DNA of 64,000 nt, taken from NCBI GenBank assembly GCA_050290225.1, contig JBNKHG010000007.1, positions 83,626-147,625 on the forward strand, read 5' to 3'. The notes beneath the pieces were generated by a model. It was not told the origin of the DNA, did not search any database, and saw only the letters and a list, made by a program, of their open reading frames with translations. This stretch comes from JBNKHG01 sp050290225 (lineage in GTDB: Bacteria; Pseudomonadota; Gammaproteobacteria; Pseudomonadales; Cellvibrionaceae). The position numbers and the translations under genes were made by a program. Below are positions 41,908 through 51,000 of this stretch, piece after piece; position 1 is the first letter of the stretch; the number at the start of each line of letters is the position of its first letter.

Positions 41908-44172
41908 ATGAACGTGTCACGAGTTAAGCAGCCCATTATCGCCTCTATTCTGGGACTGTCCGCCTTTAGCCCGTCGCTATTGGCCGCGGTTATCGAAGAG
42001 GTCGTGGTTACCGTCCAAAAGCGGGAGCAGACCCTGCAGGAAGTTCCTGTTGCCGTTTCTGCTTTTGATGGCGACATGATTGCCAAGTTGGGCGTTGGCG
42101 ATGTGCGCGGCCTGGTGGACTTGACCCCGGGCTTCAACGGTAAGACTGAGGACAGCTTTATTGACGCGCTGTCGATTCGTGGTATTGGCACCAATGATTT
42201 TGGCATCGGCGGTGATCCGTCGGTGGCCATCTTCCAGGATGGCGTATGGGCCGGGCGCAACGGCGGCGTACAAATGGCTTTTTATGACCTGGCACGGGCC
42301 GAAGTGGTCAAGGGGCCGCAAAGTACCCTGTTCGGTCGCAACGCTATTGCGGGTGGTATCAATATTATCAGCAACAAGCCGGTGGAAGAGTTCGAGGGCA
42401 ATATCAGTTTGACCGTGGCCGAATTCGGTGAACTGGAGACGGTAGGAACCATTAACCTGCCCATCAATGATCACTGGTTTTTCCGCGGCAGCGCTTACTG
42501 GAGCGAAGCCGATGGCTGGCTTGATAACACCGTCGATGGTGAAGAGCTGGGCGATAAGGAGATGTCCTCCACTCGCCTGGCGCTGCGTTATGCCGGTGAC
42601 ACTGTCGATGCCACCCTGCGCCTGACCTACGAAGATCGCGAACAGGCACCCTCTGTTTATTGGACGGTACGAAACGGCCTGCCCAAGGATAAAGTGGCCA
42701 CCGACCTGAGTGATAATGGCTTTGACGAGGGCGAAATTCTCTCGGTGACCGCGAATATTATCTGGGATCTTGCCGACAATTACACACTGGAGTCCATTAC
42801 CGGGTATAAGACCTACGACTTCGATTACCTGGAAGACTATGATGGCTTGCCGCTGCTCGCCAACAATTACAGTCAGGCGCAGGAAGTCGATTATCTGAGC
42901 CAGGAGTTTCGCCTCAACTACAACGGCGAAGGTAATATCACCTGGTTTGCCGGGGCCAGTGTCTACCGGGAAGACGTGGACGCGACTTTCGGTAACATCT
43001 ACAACGAGAACGACCTGTGTATCGCCATTATTGAAACCGATGATGTGGGTGGTGCCGGCGGTTGTGATGATCCCGTGTTCGAAGCCTACTGGGAAGACGA
43101 CATCGACCCGGCTGATATCCTCACCAACAAGTCCGAAACCAATATCAACGAACTTGAGAGCGAAGGCTGGTCTGTCTACGGCGACATTACCTGGCAGCTG
43201 ACCGACGCTCTGGATATTACTCTCGGTGGACGTTACACCTACGACAAGAAAGACATGAAAATCCAGGTGCTCGACAGCGGTGGTGCCCTGGGCAATACCT
43301 TCGCCTGGGAATTCTATACTGACGGTTTTGTTCAGGACGACGATTCCTGGAGCAAGTTCACCCCGCGTTTTGCCGCCGACTATATGGTGAATGAAGAGAT
43401 CAGCTTGTATTTCAACACTGCCAAGGGTTACAAGACCGGTGGTTATTCCACCTTCGGTATTGTCCACGACGGCACTGTCGAGTTCGGGGGCCAGTTGGCT
43501 GCCGGTATGCCGTTGGTATTCGATCCCGAGGAAACCACCAGTTACGAAGTCGGCGCCAAGATGGTGTTGCTCGACGGCAGCCTGCATTTGAACACCGCCT
43601 TCTTCACTTATGACTATGAAGACCTGCAACTGGTGATTTTCGAAAGCGGTTCCCAGCAGGTGAAAAACCTGGGTGAAGCGGAAAACCGTGGCGTCGAGGT
43701 GGATGCTCACTGGACCCCGGGCGAGAATTGGGATGTTCGCGCCGCCGTTTCCTGGCAGGACAGCGAAATCACAAAAGAGATCGAAGCCGGCGACGGAAGC
43801 AAAGGCAACGACCTGCCCATGGCGCCGGACTTCAGCGGCTCTTTGATCAGCACCTATACGCAACCGCTCACCGGCGGCAATCTGTTCTATACCCTGCAAT
43901 ATGTGTATCAGGATGAGATGTTTGGCGGCACAGGCAACTTCGAACAGGCCAAGGTGGATTCCTGGGATCAGGTGGATCTGCGCTTTGGGTACGAGAGCGA
44001 AAAGGAATGGTCGTTGACCCTGTGGGCCACCAATATCTTTGATGAAGAGTATTTTGAACGCGGCTGGGAAAACGCCGATGCCGACGATCTTAACGGATTT
44101 GGTTTGGTCAATACCCTGGTATGGCCGTCCAAGCCGCGTACCGTTGGCCTGACTTTCGATATGAATTTCTAG
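41908..44172 (+). CDS. TonB-dependent outer-membrane receptor
   Basis: A receptor of 754 aa for uptake of a scarce or large substrate across the outer membrane. A signal peptide (about 1-25, IIASILGLSAFSPSLLAA) is followed by the plug domain (EEVVVTVQKREQTLQEVPVAVSAFDG ... SIRGIGTNDFGIGGDPSVAIFQDGVW) and a 22-strand type barrel ending in an aromatic residue (PRTVGLTFDMNF). The plug resembles receptors common in Cellvibrionales and sphingomonads. It is divergent from the aminotransferase and followed by a terminator and the synthetase. The ligand is unknown; a link to amines is inferred from neighbours. Confidence 0.93.
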   Translation: MNVSRVKQPIIASILGLSAFSPSLLAAVIEEVVVTVQKREQTLQEVPVAVSAFDGDMIAKLGVGDVRGLVDLTPGFNGKTEDSFIDALSIRGIGTNDFGIGGDPSVAIFQDGVWAGRNGGVQMAFYDLARAEVVKGPQSTLFGRNAIAGGINIISNKPVEEFEGNISLTVAEFGELETVGTINLPINDHWFFRGSAYWSEADGWLDNTVDGEELGDKEMSSTRLALRYAGDTVDATLRLTYEDREQAPSVYWTVRNGLPKDKVATDLSDNGFDEGEILSVTANIIWDLADNYTLESITGYKTYDFDYLEDYDGLPLLANNYSQAQEVDYLSQEFRLNYNGEGNITWFAGASVYREDVDATFGNIYNENDLCIAIIETDDVGGAGGCDDPVFEAYWEDDIDPADILTNKSETNINELESEGWSVYGDITWQLTDALDITLGGRYTYDKKDMKIQVLDSGGALGNTFAWEFYTDGFVQDDDSWSKFTPRFAADYMVNEEISLYFNTAKGYKTGGYSTFGIVHDGTVEFGGQLAAGMPLVFDPEETTSYEVGAKMVLLDGSLHLNTAFFTYDYEDLQLVIFESGSQQVKNLGEAENRGVEVDAHWTPGENWDVRAAVSWQDSEITKEIEAGDGSKGNDLPMAPDFSGSLISTYTQPLTGGNLFYTLQYVYQDEMFGGTGNFEQAKVDSWDQVDLRFGYESEKEWSLTLWATNIFDEEYFERGWENADADDLNGFGLVNTLVWPSKPRTVGLTFDMNF

Positions 44173-44179
44173 CATGTGC

Positions 44180-44207
44180 GGGGGAGGCGACTCCCCCCTT
44201 TTTTTAG
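44180..44207 (+). terminator. Rho-independent terminator after the receptor
   Basis: A perfect 7-bp stem GGGGGAG/CTCCCCC (44180-44186 and 44191-44197) with loop GCGA, followed by nine T residues. It lies right after the receptor stop. The synthetase gene starts 14 bases after the T-run, so it may be expressed by read-through or from a promoter not seen. Confidence 0.88.
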
Positions 44208-44220
44208 GTTGCTATGCGTT

Positions 44221-45585
44221 ATGACAATTAAACAACTGGGGTCGAATCGGGAAATGGATCTGCAACAGTTTCTGGCAAGACACCCTGACATTGAAATCTT
44301 CGAGGTGATTCTCCCGGATCTGAACGGGCGCCTGCGCGGAAAGTGGATTGGAAGGGACAAGATCGAAAAAGCGTTTAGCGGCAGCTTGAAGTTGCCAAAG
44401 AGTTCCCTCGCCTTCGATATCTGGGGACGGGATGTACAGTCGCAGGTATTTGACAGCGGGGACGCCGATGGTATCGCCACTGCAGACGCCAAGACGTTGG
44501 CCATGGTGCCCTGGTTGAAGCGACCGACGGCCCAGGTACTATTGTCGCTCAATGAAACCAACGGTGATCCCTGTGATTATGACGGCCGCTACTTGCTCAA
44601 ATCCCTGATGGACAGGTTCGGTGAGCTGGGATATATACCGGTATCCGCGTTCGAAATGGAGTTTTCCCTGTTCAAACTGGAGAGCGATGATCAGGGTGTG
44701 CCTGTACACAGCCAGTCGGATCGCCGAGAATCCCTGCAGGCGGGAGACACCTACCGCATCGAATCCATGCAGGACATGGGCGAACTGATGCACGCCATTA
44801 ACGACGCCTGTGAAGTCCAGGGGCTTCCCGTGGACACCCTGATCAAGGAGGCGGCACCGTCCCAGTACGAGATCAACCTCTACCACCAGGCCGACGCACT
44901 ACTGTGTGCCGATCAGGCATTGATGTTGCAGCGACTCATAAAGGGGGTGGCGAAACAGCACGGTTACCGAGCCTCGTTTATGGCCAAGCCATTCGGCGAC
45001 CTGGCGGGCAACGGTATGCATGTGCACTGCAGCCTGCTCAACCAAAGTGGCGGTAATGCTTTTAACGACGGCTCGGAAGAGGGGACGGAACTTCTGCAAC
45101 AGGCGATAGCCGGTTGCCTCGCCAGTATGGCCGACTGCATGTTGCTGTTCGCGCCTCACCTCAATTCCTATCGCCGTTTTCAGCATGGATCCCATGCACC
45201 CATGGCGGCCAACTGGGGTTATGAAAACCGTACAGTGGCCATTCGGGTGCCGGCGGACAAGCCGGAGGCCAAGCGGATCGAACATCGGGTCGCTGGTGCG
45301 GACGCCAATCCCTATCTGGTACTGTCCGCAATTCTCGGGGGTATGCTGTACGGTATTGAGCAACAGTTGCGGCCGCCGGCGGCCATCGCCGGCAATGCCT
45401 ACGAGCAGTCCGTGCCGGATCTGCCCAACTACTGGGTCCTGGCCCGCGCCCGGTTTGCCGAGTCGGCATTTGTGAAAAACTACCTGGGCGAGGAATTCCA
45501 AAAGACTTTCAACGCCATTAAACAGCAGGAGGCTGATGAATTCGATCGCCACGTTTCGGCGCTGGAATACGAGAGCTATCTCTAA
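44221..45585 (+). CDS. Glutamine synthetase family protein, gamma-glutamylpolyamine synthetase-like
   Basis: An ATP-dependent ligase of 454 aa of the PuuA/SpuI/GlnA-like group, which attaches glutamate to putrescine or another amine at the start of gamma-glutamylation pathways. Conserved blocks are EVILPDLNGRLRGKWI, SAFEMEFSLF, EAAPSQYEINLYH, GNGMHVHCSLLNQ and NRTVAIRVPADKPEAKRIEHRVAGADANPYLVLSAILGG. The ATG at 44221 is chosen because the upstream ATG at 44176 would include the terminator. No PuuB, PuuC or PuuD genes follow in this window, so the pathway would need genes elsewhere or work together with the aminotransferase. Confidence 0.9.
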   Translation: MTIKQLGSNREMDLQQFLARHPDIEIFEVILPDLNGRLRGKWIGRDKIEKAFSGSLKLPKSSLAFDIWGRDVQSQVFDSGDADGIATADAKTLAMVPWLKRPTAQVLLSLNETNGDPCDYDGRYLLKSLMDRFGELGYIPVSAFEMEFSLFKLESDDQGVPVHSQSDRRESLQAGDTYRIESMQDMGELMHAINDACEVQGLPVDTLIKEAAPSQYEINLYHQADALLCADQALMLQRLIKGVAKQHGYRASFMAKPFGDLAGNGMHVHCSLLNQSGGNAFNDGSEEGTELLQQAIAGCLASMADCMLLFAPHLNSYRRFQHGSHAPMAANWGYENRTVAIRVPADKPEAKRIEHRVAGADANPYLVLSAILGGMLYGIEQQLRPPAAIAGNAYEQSVPDLPNYWVLARARFAESAFVKNYLGEEFQKTFNAIKQQEADEFDRHVSALEYESYL

Positions 45586-45596
45586 AAAATCCGCGA

Positions 45597-45620
45597 CCGG
45601 CCACTCCCTTGGGTGGCTGG
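45597..45620. terminator. Hairpin between convergent synthetase and LuxR-type genes
   Basis: CCGGCCAC (45597-45604) pairs with GTGGCTGG (45613-45620) with one mismatch. It lies in the 50-base gap between convergent genes. On the minus strand a T-run follows after about 10 bases, so its main action may be to end the LuxR-type gene. Confidence 0.45.
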
Positions 45621-45635
45621 TGTGACCTGCAAGTC

Positions 45636-46481
45636 CTATTGTTGCCCGGTGCGCATATTCAGGTAAGTCGCCAGGGCATCTCCCTCTCGGTAATCCTCGA
45701 CACTCATCAGGGAATCGATAAACAGGTAGAAGAGTTCCGCCTGGCTGTTGATCTCAAGTTTGGCGTAGGCGTGCTTGCGGTGCAGTTTGACGGTTTCCAT
45801 GGCAATAGACAGTTTTTCTGAAGCCGAGCGGGTACTGTGGCCGCGCAGGATCATATTCACCACCTGCTTTTCCCGTTCAGTGAGCAGACTGTCGCCAAAG
45901 GCGTTGAGCGCTGTCTGCAGTTGGTGGCGTAGCTGATTTTGATTGCCTGGCGCGAAGCGCCAGCGTTTTTGCACCAGGGTCTCTACGATCGGAGTGATGT
46001 CACACAGCAGTTGTAGTTCGGCCTTGCGAAAGTTGGCCGGGTTGATAGTGCGGCCGAGGGAGATATTAACGAAGTTGCCAGCCCCTGTGTCGATAATATA
46101 ACCGCATTCATCGTGCAGACCCGACAGGCGATACCAGCTGTTGTAATATTCGCTTTTCCTGAAGCCCTTGGGCGCCAGCTCCTGCAACTGGAAAAAGCCG
46201 GTTTTACCTTCTATCGATGCCAGGTAATAGGGGTCCAGCAAAAAAGGCGCTTTGACAAAGCGATCCATATGCAGGCTGCCGCCTTCAGACGGCGATTCCA
46301 GGTATTCGCACAGGGGCATGTCGCCGCTCGGGTAGAGAATGATGGAAGCATCGTCCAGGTCGATCAGCTCCTTGAACATATCGATCAGCAGAGTCGGGAA
46401 CTCAGAGAGATCGATATGTTCGAGCAAATAACGGGTGTGGCGGCTCAGAATGGAAACATTGGACATGGAGGGTCGGGTCAT
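45636..46481 (-). CDS. LuxR-type transcriptional regulator
   Basis: A regulator of 281 aa. The C-terminal HTH (about 213-275) reads LLTEREKQVVNMILRGHSTRSASEKLSIAMETVKLHRKHAYAKLEINSQAELFYLFI, typical LuxR/GerE. The N-terminal part (about 1-200) lacks a recognisable autoinducer or receiver domain and may bind a small molecule. The ATG at 46481 is preferred; the frame continues to 46622, where it would overlap flhA. It converges on the synthetase gene and is the likely local regulator of the amine locus. The same kind of protein accompanies amine and polyamine genes in related bacteria (recollection, not checked). Confidence 0.82.
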   Translation of the reverse strand: MTRPSMSNVSILSRHTRYLLEHIDLSEFPTLLIDMFKELIDLDDASIILYPSGDMPLCEYLESPSEGGSLHMDRFVKAPFLLDPYYLASIEGKTGFFQLQELAPKGFRKSEYYNSWYRLSGLHDECGYIIDTGAGNFVNISLGRTINPANFRKAELQLLCDITPIVETLVQKRWRFAPGNQNQLRHQLQTALNAFGDSLLTEREKQVVNMILRGHSTRSASEKLSIAMETVKLHRKHAYAKLEINSQAELFYLFIDSLMSVEDYREGDALATYLNMRTGQQ

Positions 46482-46557
46482 CAGCTCTTGTTGCGCAGAT
46501 GTTAGCGGAAATGGTAGTTCAGCGCTATTGAGGGATTTTTTCTGTTTTTGTGAATTT

Positions 46558-46573
46558 GTGCACGGTTTTTGCA
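46558..46573 (+). promoter_or_regulatory. Imperfect sigma-54-like promoter of flhA
   Basis: GTGCACGGTTTTTGCA has a perfect TTGCA -12 box and GCAC in the -24 box but lacks the first G of the GG. It lies 43 bases before the flhA ATG, where Pseudomonas has a FleQ/sigma-54 promoter. The missing G lowers confidence. Confidence 0.35.
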
Positions 46574-46615
46574 GTGCTCGGTCTAAACGGCAGCGAGCGT
46601 CAAGAATCCGTCTAG

Positions 46616-48844
46616 ATGGCATTTTCTCCTTTAAGTAGTTTAGAAAGTTTTACCCGGGGATTTGACCGCCAGAGTGCCGTCAGCAGTGTCCGCGGGCTCG
46701 CAGCCGGCAACCTGGGCATTCCAGTACTGCTGCTGATGTTGCTGGGCATGCTGGTGCTACCGGTGCCGGCATTTCTGCTGGACGTGTTCTTTTCTTTCAA
46801 CATCTCCCTGGCCATCGTTGTATTACTGGTAGCCATTTACACCCTGAGACCTCTCGACTTCGGGGTTTTTCCGACCATTCTACTGTTGGCAACCCTGTTT
46901 CGTCTGGCCTTGAATGTGGCTTCAACCCGAGTTGTGTTGCTCGAAGGGCACCAGGGTGGAGACGCGGCAGGGAAAGTGATCCAGGCCTTTGGTGAAGTGG
47001 TGATTGGCGGCAACTACGCCGTGGGCCTGGTCGTCTTTTTGATCCTGATGATCATCAACTTCGTGGTGGTCACCAAGGGTGCGGGTCGTATTTCGGAAGT
47101 GAGCGCCCGGTTTACCCTGGATGCCATGCCAGGGAAGCAAATGGCCATCGACGCAGACTTGAACGCGGGGCTGATCGACCAGGACGAGGCCCGGACTCGC
47201 CGCGATGACGTCGCTAACGAAGCCGATTTTTACGGTGCCATGGACGGTGCCAGCAAGTTCGTACGCGGCGATGCCGTGGCCGGCATTTTGATTCTGGTGA
47301 TTAACATTATTGGCGGTCTGGCGGTGGGTATGGCTCAGCACCAGCTGGAGTTCCAGGATGCGTTGCAGAAGTACATTCTGCTCACCATCGGTGATGGTCT
47401 GGTAGCCCAGATTCCGTCGTTGATGCTGTCAACCTCAGCCGCCATCATGGTGACCCGGGTCAATAGCTCGGAAGATATTCGCAGCCAGGTGTTCACGCAA
47501 ATGTTCGACTCGCCCAAGGCTCTGGCGGTGTCGGCGGTGATTCTGTTCCTGATGGGGATTATACCTGGCATGCCCCACGTTGCTTTTATCAGCCTGGCGC
47601 TGGTCACCGGTGGGCTGGCATTTATCATCGCCCGGCGCAAGGCTCAGGGGACTTTGGTGACCGATTTGCCGGGGGCCGGTGCCAACGCCAAACCGGTGGG
47701 GGGAAGCGCTCCTACCGGCGCGCCGTTGACAGAAACCGAGGCACTGCCACCGGCCACCGAAGCACCTGAAATCAGCTGGGATGATGTCAAGCCGGTGGAT
47801 ATGATCGGGCTGGAGGTGGGCTACCGGTTGATCCCCATGGTGGACAAATCGCAGGGCGGTGAGCTGCTGAGTCGCATCAAGGGGGTGCGTAAAAAACTGT
47901 CCCAGGAAGTGGGTTTCCTGATTCCGTCGGTGCATATCCGCGACAACCTTGACCTGTTGCCCAGCGGCTACCGCATCACGCTCATGGGCGTAACGGTGGG
48001 GGAGGCGGAGGTGCAACCCGACAGAGAACTCGCCATCAACCCGGGACAGGTGTTCGGCAAGCTCGAGGGGATCGACACCAGGGACCCCGCTTTTGGTCTG
48101 GATGCCGTGTGGATCGAGGCGGATAAAAAAGACCATGCCCAGACCCTGGGTTACACCGTGGTCGATGCCAGTACCGTGGTGGCCACCCATCTCAATCAAA
48201 TTTTGCAGAAACACACCCACGAACTTCTCGGGCATGAGGACGCCCAAAAGTTGCTGGATATGCTGGCGGACAAGTCGCCAAAGCTGGTGGAAGAGCTGAT
48301 TCCCGGCACAGTCAATCTCAATGTGTTCCTGAAGGTGCTGCAAAACCTGCTGCGTGAGCAGGTGCCCATTCGGGATATTCGCACCATCGCCGAAGCCTTG
48401 GCGGGGGCCTCTGACAAGAGTCAAGATCCCGCCGCATTGACGGCGCTAGCACGCGTGGCGTTGGCGCGTCAGATCGTGCAAGGCCTTGTGGGAGCTGAGC
48501 CGGAGATGCAGGTGATCACGATTGAGCCGGGACTGGAACAAATCTTGCTGAGTTCGGTACAGCAGGCTCAAAAAACCGGCGCTGATCCCGCAGCCTACAT
48601 CGAACCCTCGCTCGCGGAGCGTTTGCAGATGTCGTTGATCGAAGCCGCGCAGAAGCAGGAGGTGGCGGGTAAGCCGATTATCCTGCTGGTGGCGGCGCCG
48701 CTGCGGATGATGCTGTCGCGCTTTATGCGCACCAGTGTCCCTGATATGGCGATTCTGGCTTATAACGAAGTGCCCGATAACAAGCAGATCACTATCGTCG
48801 CGAGCGTCGGTGGCGATGCCGGTAACGGTCAGGGGCGGCGGTGA
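46616..48844 (+). CDS. flhA: Flagellar export gate protein FlhA
   Basis: FlhA (742 aa) is the proton-driven export gate and docking platform. Eight membrane helices occupy about residues 35-345, with the conserved cytoplasmic loop GAGRISEVSARFTLDAMPGKQMAIDADLNAGLIDQDEARTRR. A linker and the C-terminal cytoplasmic domain follow (LGHEDAQKLLDMLADKSPKLVEELIPGTVNLNVFLKVLQNLLREQVPIRDIRTIAEAL). The start is the ATG at 46616. It lies downstream of the amine locus rather than next to flhB. Confidence 0.96.
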   Translation: MAFSPLSSLESFTRGFDRQSAVSSVRGLAAGNLGIPVLLLMLLGMLVLPVPAFLLDVFFSFNISLAIVVLLVAIYTLRPLDFGVFPTILLLATLFRLALNVASTRVVLLEGHQGGDAAGKVIQAFGEVVIGGNYAVGLVVFLILMIINFVVVTKGAGRISEVSARFTLDAMPGKQMAIDADLNAGLIDQDEARTRRDDVANEADFYGAMDGASKFVRGDAVAGILILVINIIGGLAVGMAQHQLEFQDALQKYILLTIGDGLVAQIPSLMLSTSAAIMVTRVNSSEDIRSQVFTQMFDSPKALAVSAVILFLMGIIPGMPHVAFISLALVTGGLAFIIARRKAQGTLVTDLPGAGANAKPVGGSAPTGAPLTETEALPPATEAPEISWDDVKPVDMIGLEVGYRLIPMVDKSQGGELLSRIKGVRKKLSQEVGFLIPSVHIRDNLDLLPSGYRITLMGVTVGEAEVQPDRELAINPGQVFGKLEGIDTRDPAFGLDAVWIEADKKDHAQTLGYTVVDASTVVATHLNQILQKHTHELLGHEDAQKLLDMLADKSPKLVEELIPGTVNLNVFLKVLQNLLREQVPIRDIRTIAEALAGASDKSQDPAALTALARVALARQIVQGLVGAEPEMQVITIEPGLEQILLSSVQQAQKTGADPAAYIEPSLAERLQMSLIEAAQKQEVAGKPIILLVAAPLRMMLSRFMRTSVPDMAILAYNEVPDNKQITIVASVGGDAGNGQGRR

Positions 48845-48933
48845 TGACTTGGTATGACAGGAGCTGGATCGAATGACGATTATGCCAAGCTGGATTTTTA
48901 GGTGGGGTTGCGGGTTAATTAAGGAGCTGATAA

Positions 48934-51000
48934 ATGCAAGTTAAACGCTTTGTCGCCGCTGATATGAGGCGCGCATTGGAACTTGTGCGTACGGAAATGG
49001 GACCGGATGCGGTGATTTTGTCCAGCCGCCGCATCAAGGAAGGGGTGGAAATTGTGACCACCCTGGAAGCGCAACCGCAGGTGCCGGAGGCTGATCGGGG
49101 CATGGTGCCCCGGGAAGACCACTCCACCGGTTTTGAATCGCCGCTCGCCAGCGACAGTGCCTGGGGGGACCAGGCGAAAGTCAATCAGGCCATTCACGAG
49201 CGGCTGGCAACAGCGCCCGGTGCGGGGCAGGTTGGTGCCCACCATGCCAGTGCCGGAGGCGGCACCGGCTTCCAGCAGGCCATGCAGGGGATTTCCACCG
49301 GTCCCGCCTCTGGCAAAACCTCCCAGCAACTGGCTGATGAAATTGAACAGGCACGAACCAGGATGCTGGCCGCGCGCAAGGCTGAAGCTGTCACTACGGG
49401 TCAAGGCGGGCAACACCCCTCGGGCTCCGCAGACTGGATCCCCGACACAAGTGCTTCAAAAACTCCGGCGGATAGAAATCGATATACGCAAAATCAAGCT
49501 GATTATAATCGACGCGACACTCTTCAGTCCCTGCACGCGCAAGAGAGCCTTCAGCCTGATAGAGAGAGCCTTCAACCGGATAGAGAGAGCCTTCAGCTCG
49601 ATAGAGATAACCTTCAGTTAAAAAAAGATAGCCTTCAGCTCAGAAAAAATAACCTTCAGCTCGAAGAAGAGAGTCTCCAGCGTGAACTGGACTGCCTTCT
49701 GAAAGAACAAGACGGCGATAGCTTCGAGCAAGAGAGCCTTCAGCGGGAACACGATAGCCTTCAGCGGGAACACGATAGCTTTCAGCACGGACAAGCCAAT
49801 CTGCAACGTGAACAAGAGAATCTTGAGCGCGAAAAGCTGCGCGTCCAGCAAGAGCAGCAGGCCCTTGAACGCGAGCGCATGAAGCAGGACTTGCAACTGG
49901 AACTGGACCGGCAGCGACAGCTGGACCAGGATCAACAGCTTGATTCCCTACGCAGTGAACTGGCCGATATGCGCCTCCTCCTGGAAGAGCAACTGGGTTA
50001 TCTCTACGCCGAGCAGGAGCCAGTCGCACAGTCCCCGGTTCACGGAGCCCTGTGGAATCGTTATGAACGCATGGGCTTGCCGGTGAAGGCGATTGTTCAG
50101 GTCTTGAGCCAAACCAATCCTCAGGGGACCATGGACAAACTTTGGCCCGAGTCGCTGGCGGCTCTTTCCCATCAACTGCCGATTCAGGACGGTGATATCG
50201 TCGGTGGCGGTGGTGTGTTTGCCTTTGTCGGGCCTACCGGGGTGGGCAAAACTACCACTATCGGCAAGTTGGCAGCGCGGTATGTGCTTAAGCACGGCCC
50301 CAATAAGGTGGCCCTGGTGACCACCGACACCTACCGAATCGCCGCCCACGACCAGCTCAAATCCCTGGGCAGAATCCTCAAGGCGCCGGTAAAAGTGGTG
50401 AACGATCACGCGGACCTGCCCGCCGTGTTAGCGACCCTGCACGACTATCCACTGGTGTTGATCGATACCGCCGGATTGCGACCGGGCGACCCGCAGCTAA
50501 AACAGCAACTGCGCGCCTTGCAGCAGCAACCGCAGATCCTGAATTATCTGGTTTTGGCAGCCACCAGCCAGCAACAGTTGATGAAAGCCTCGGTGCAGGC
50601 ATACAAATCTGCTGGACTCCAGGGGTGCGTACTGACTAAGCTAGACGAAACCGCGAGCTTGGGGGAAGCTTTGGGGGTCGTGCTTGATCAAAAATTGGCC
50701 GTCGCCTATACCACTGACGGTCAGGATATTCCCAAAGATATCGAAGTTGCCCGCGCCTATCAGCTGGTGTCGCGCGCTGTTGCGCTGATGAAAAAAATGT
50801 CGACCAGCTCGCTGTCCCAGCAGCGTATGTCCTCGGTGCGAGTCGCCAATTCGGACGATGACAGTGACAGCGTAAGTCGGTTATCCCGAGCGGTGTCCAT
50901 GGTCAAAAAGAAAGTGAGCGACGAACCATTGGTGAAGGCGATAAAGCCAGTGCAAACAATAAATGACAGACAAGGTGTACAGGAGTTGGGTCACGCATGA
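48934..51000 (+). CDS. flhF: Polar flagellar GTPase FlhF with a heptad-repeat insertion
   Basis: FlhF is an SRP-type GTPase that fixes the flagellum at the pole. The N-terminal part (MQVKRFVAADMRRALELVRTEMGPDAVILSSRRIKEGVEIVTTL) and the C-terminal NG domain (G1 GPTGVGKT 433-440, DTYRIAAHDQLKSLG, LIDTAGL, TKLDETASLGEALG) are normal. At 688 aa it is some 200 residues longer than usual because of a Gln/Leu/Glu/Arg-rich coiled coil at about 195-355. It includes twelve 7-residue units of the type (E/D)SLQ(L/R)(E/D)(R/K). A ribosome site AAGGAG precedes the ATG. The last 4 bases overlap fleN. Confidence 0.95.
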   Translation: MQVKRFVAADMRRALELVRTEMGPDAVILSSRRIKEGVEIVTTLEAQPQVPEADRGMVPREDHSTGFESPLASDSAWGDQAKVNQAIHERLATAPGAGQVGAHHASAGGGTGFQQAMQGISTGPASGKTSQQLADEIEQARTRMLAARKAEAVTTGQGGQHPSGSADWIPDTSASKTPADRNRYTQNQADYNRRDTLQSLHAQESLQPDRESLQPDRESLQLDRDNLQLKKDSLQLRKNNLQLEEESLQRELDCLLKEQDGDSFEQESLQREHDSLQREHDSFQHGQANLQREQENLEREKLRVQQEQQALERERMKQDLQLELDRQRQLDQDQQLDSLRSELADMRLLLEEQLGYLYAEQEPVAQSPVHGALWNRYERMGLPVKAIVQVLSQTNPQGTMDKLWPESLAALSHQLPIQDGDIVGGGGVFAFVGPTGVGKTTTIGKLAARYVLKHGPNKVALVTTDTYRIAAHDQLKSLGRILKAPVKVVNDHADLPAVLATLHDYPLVLIDTAGLRPGDPQLKQQLRALQQQPQILNYLVLAATSQQQLMKASVQAYKSAGLQGCVLTKLDETASLGEALGVVLDQKLAVAYTTDGQDIPKDIEVARAYQLVSRAVALMKKMSTSSLSQQRMSSVRVANSDDDSDSVSRLSRAVSMVKKKVSDEPLVKAIKPVQTINDRQGVQELGHA
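49540..49833 (+). repeat. 21-bp tandem repeat array within flhF
   Basis: Seven consecutive 21-base units span 49540-49686, and five more lie at 49729-49833 after a 42-base break. The shared core is GAGAGCCTTCAG with variants. Each unit codes for one heptad. The copies remain similar in DNA as well as protein, which suggests recent expansion by slippage or recombination. Confidence 0.92.

Noticed and set aside
41977..44175. Minus-strand open frame of 732 codons opposite the TonB receptor
   Set aside because: It is a mirror frame of a strong receptor gene. Its translation shows no family motif, and the + frame has signal peptide, plug and barrel features.
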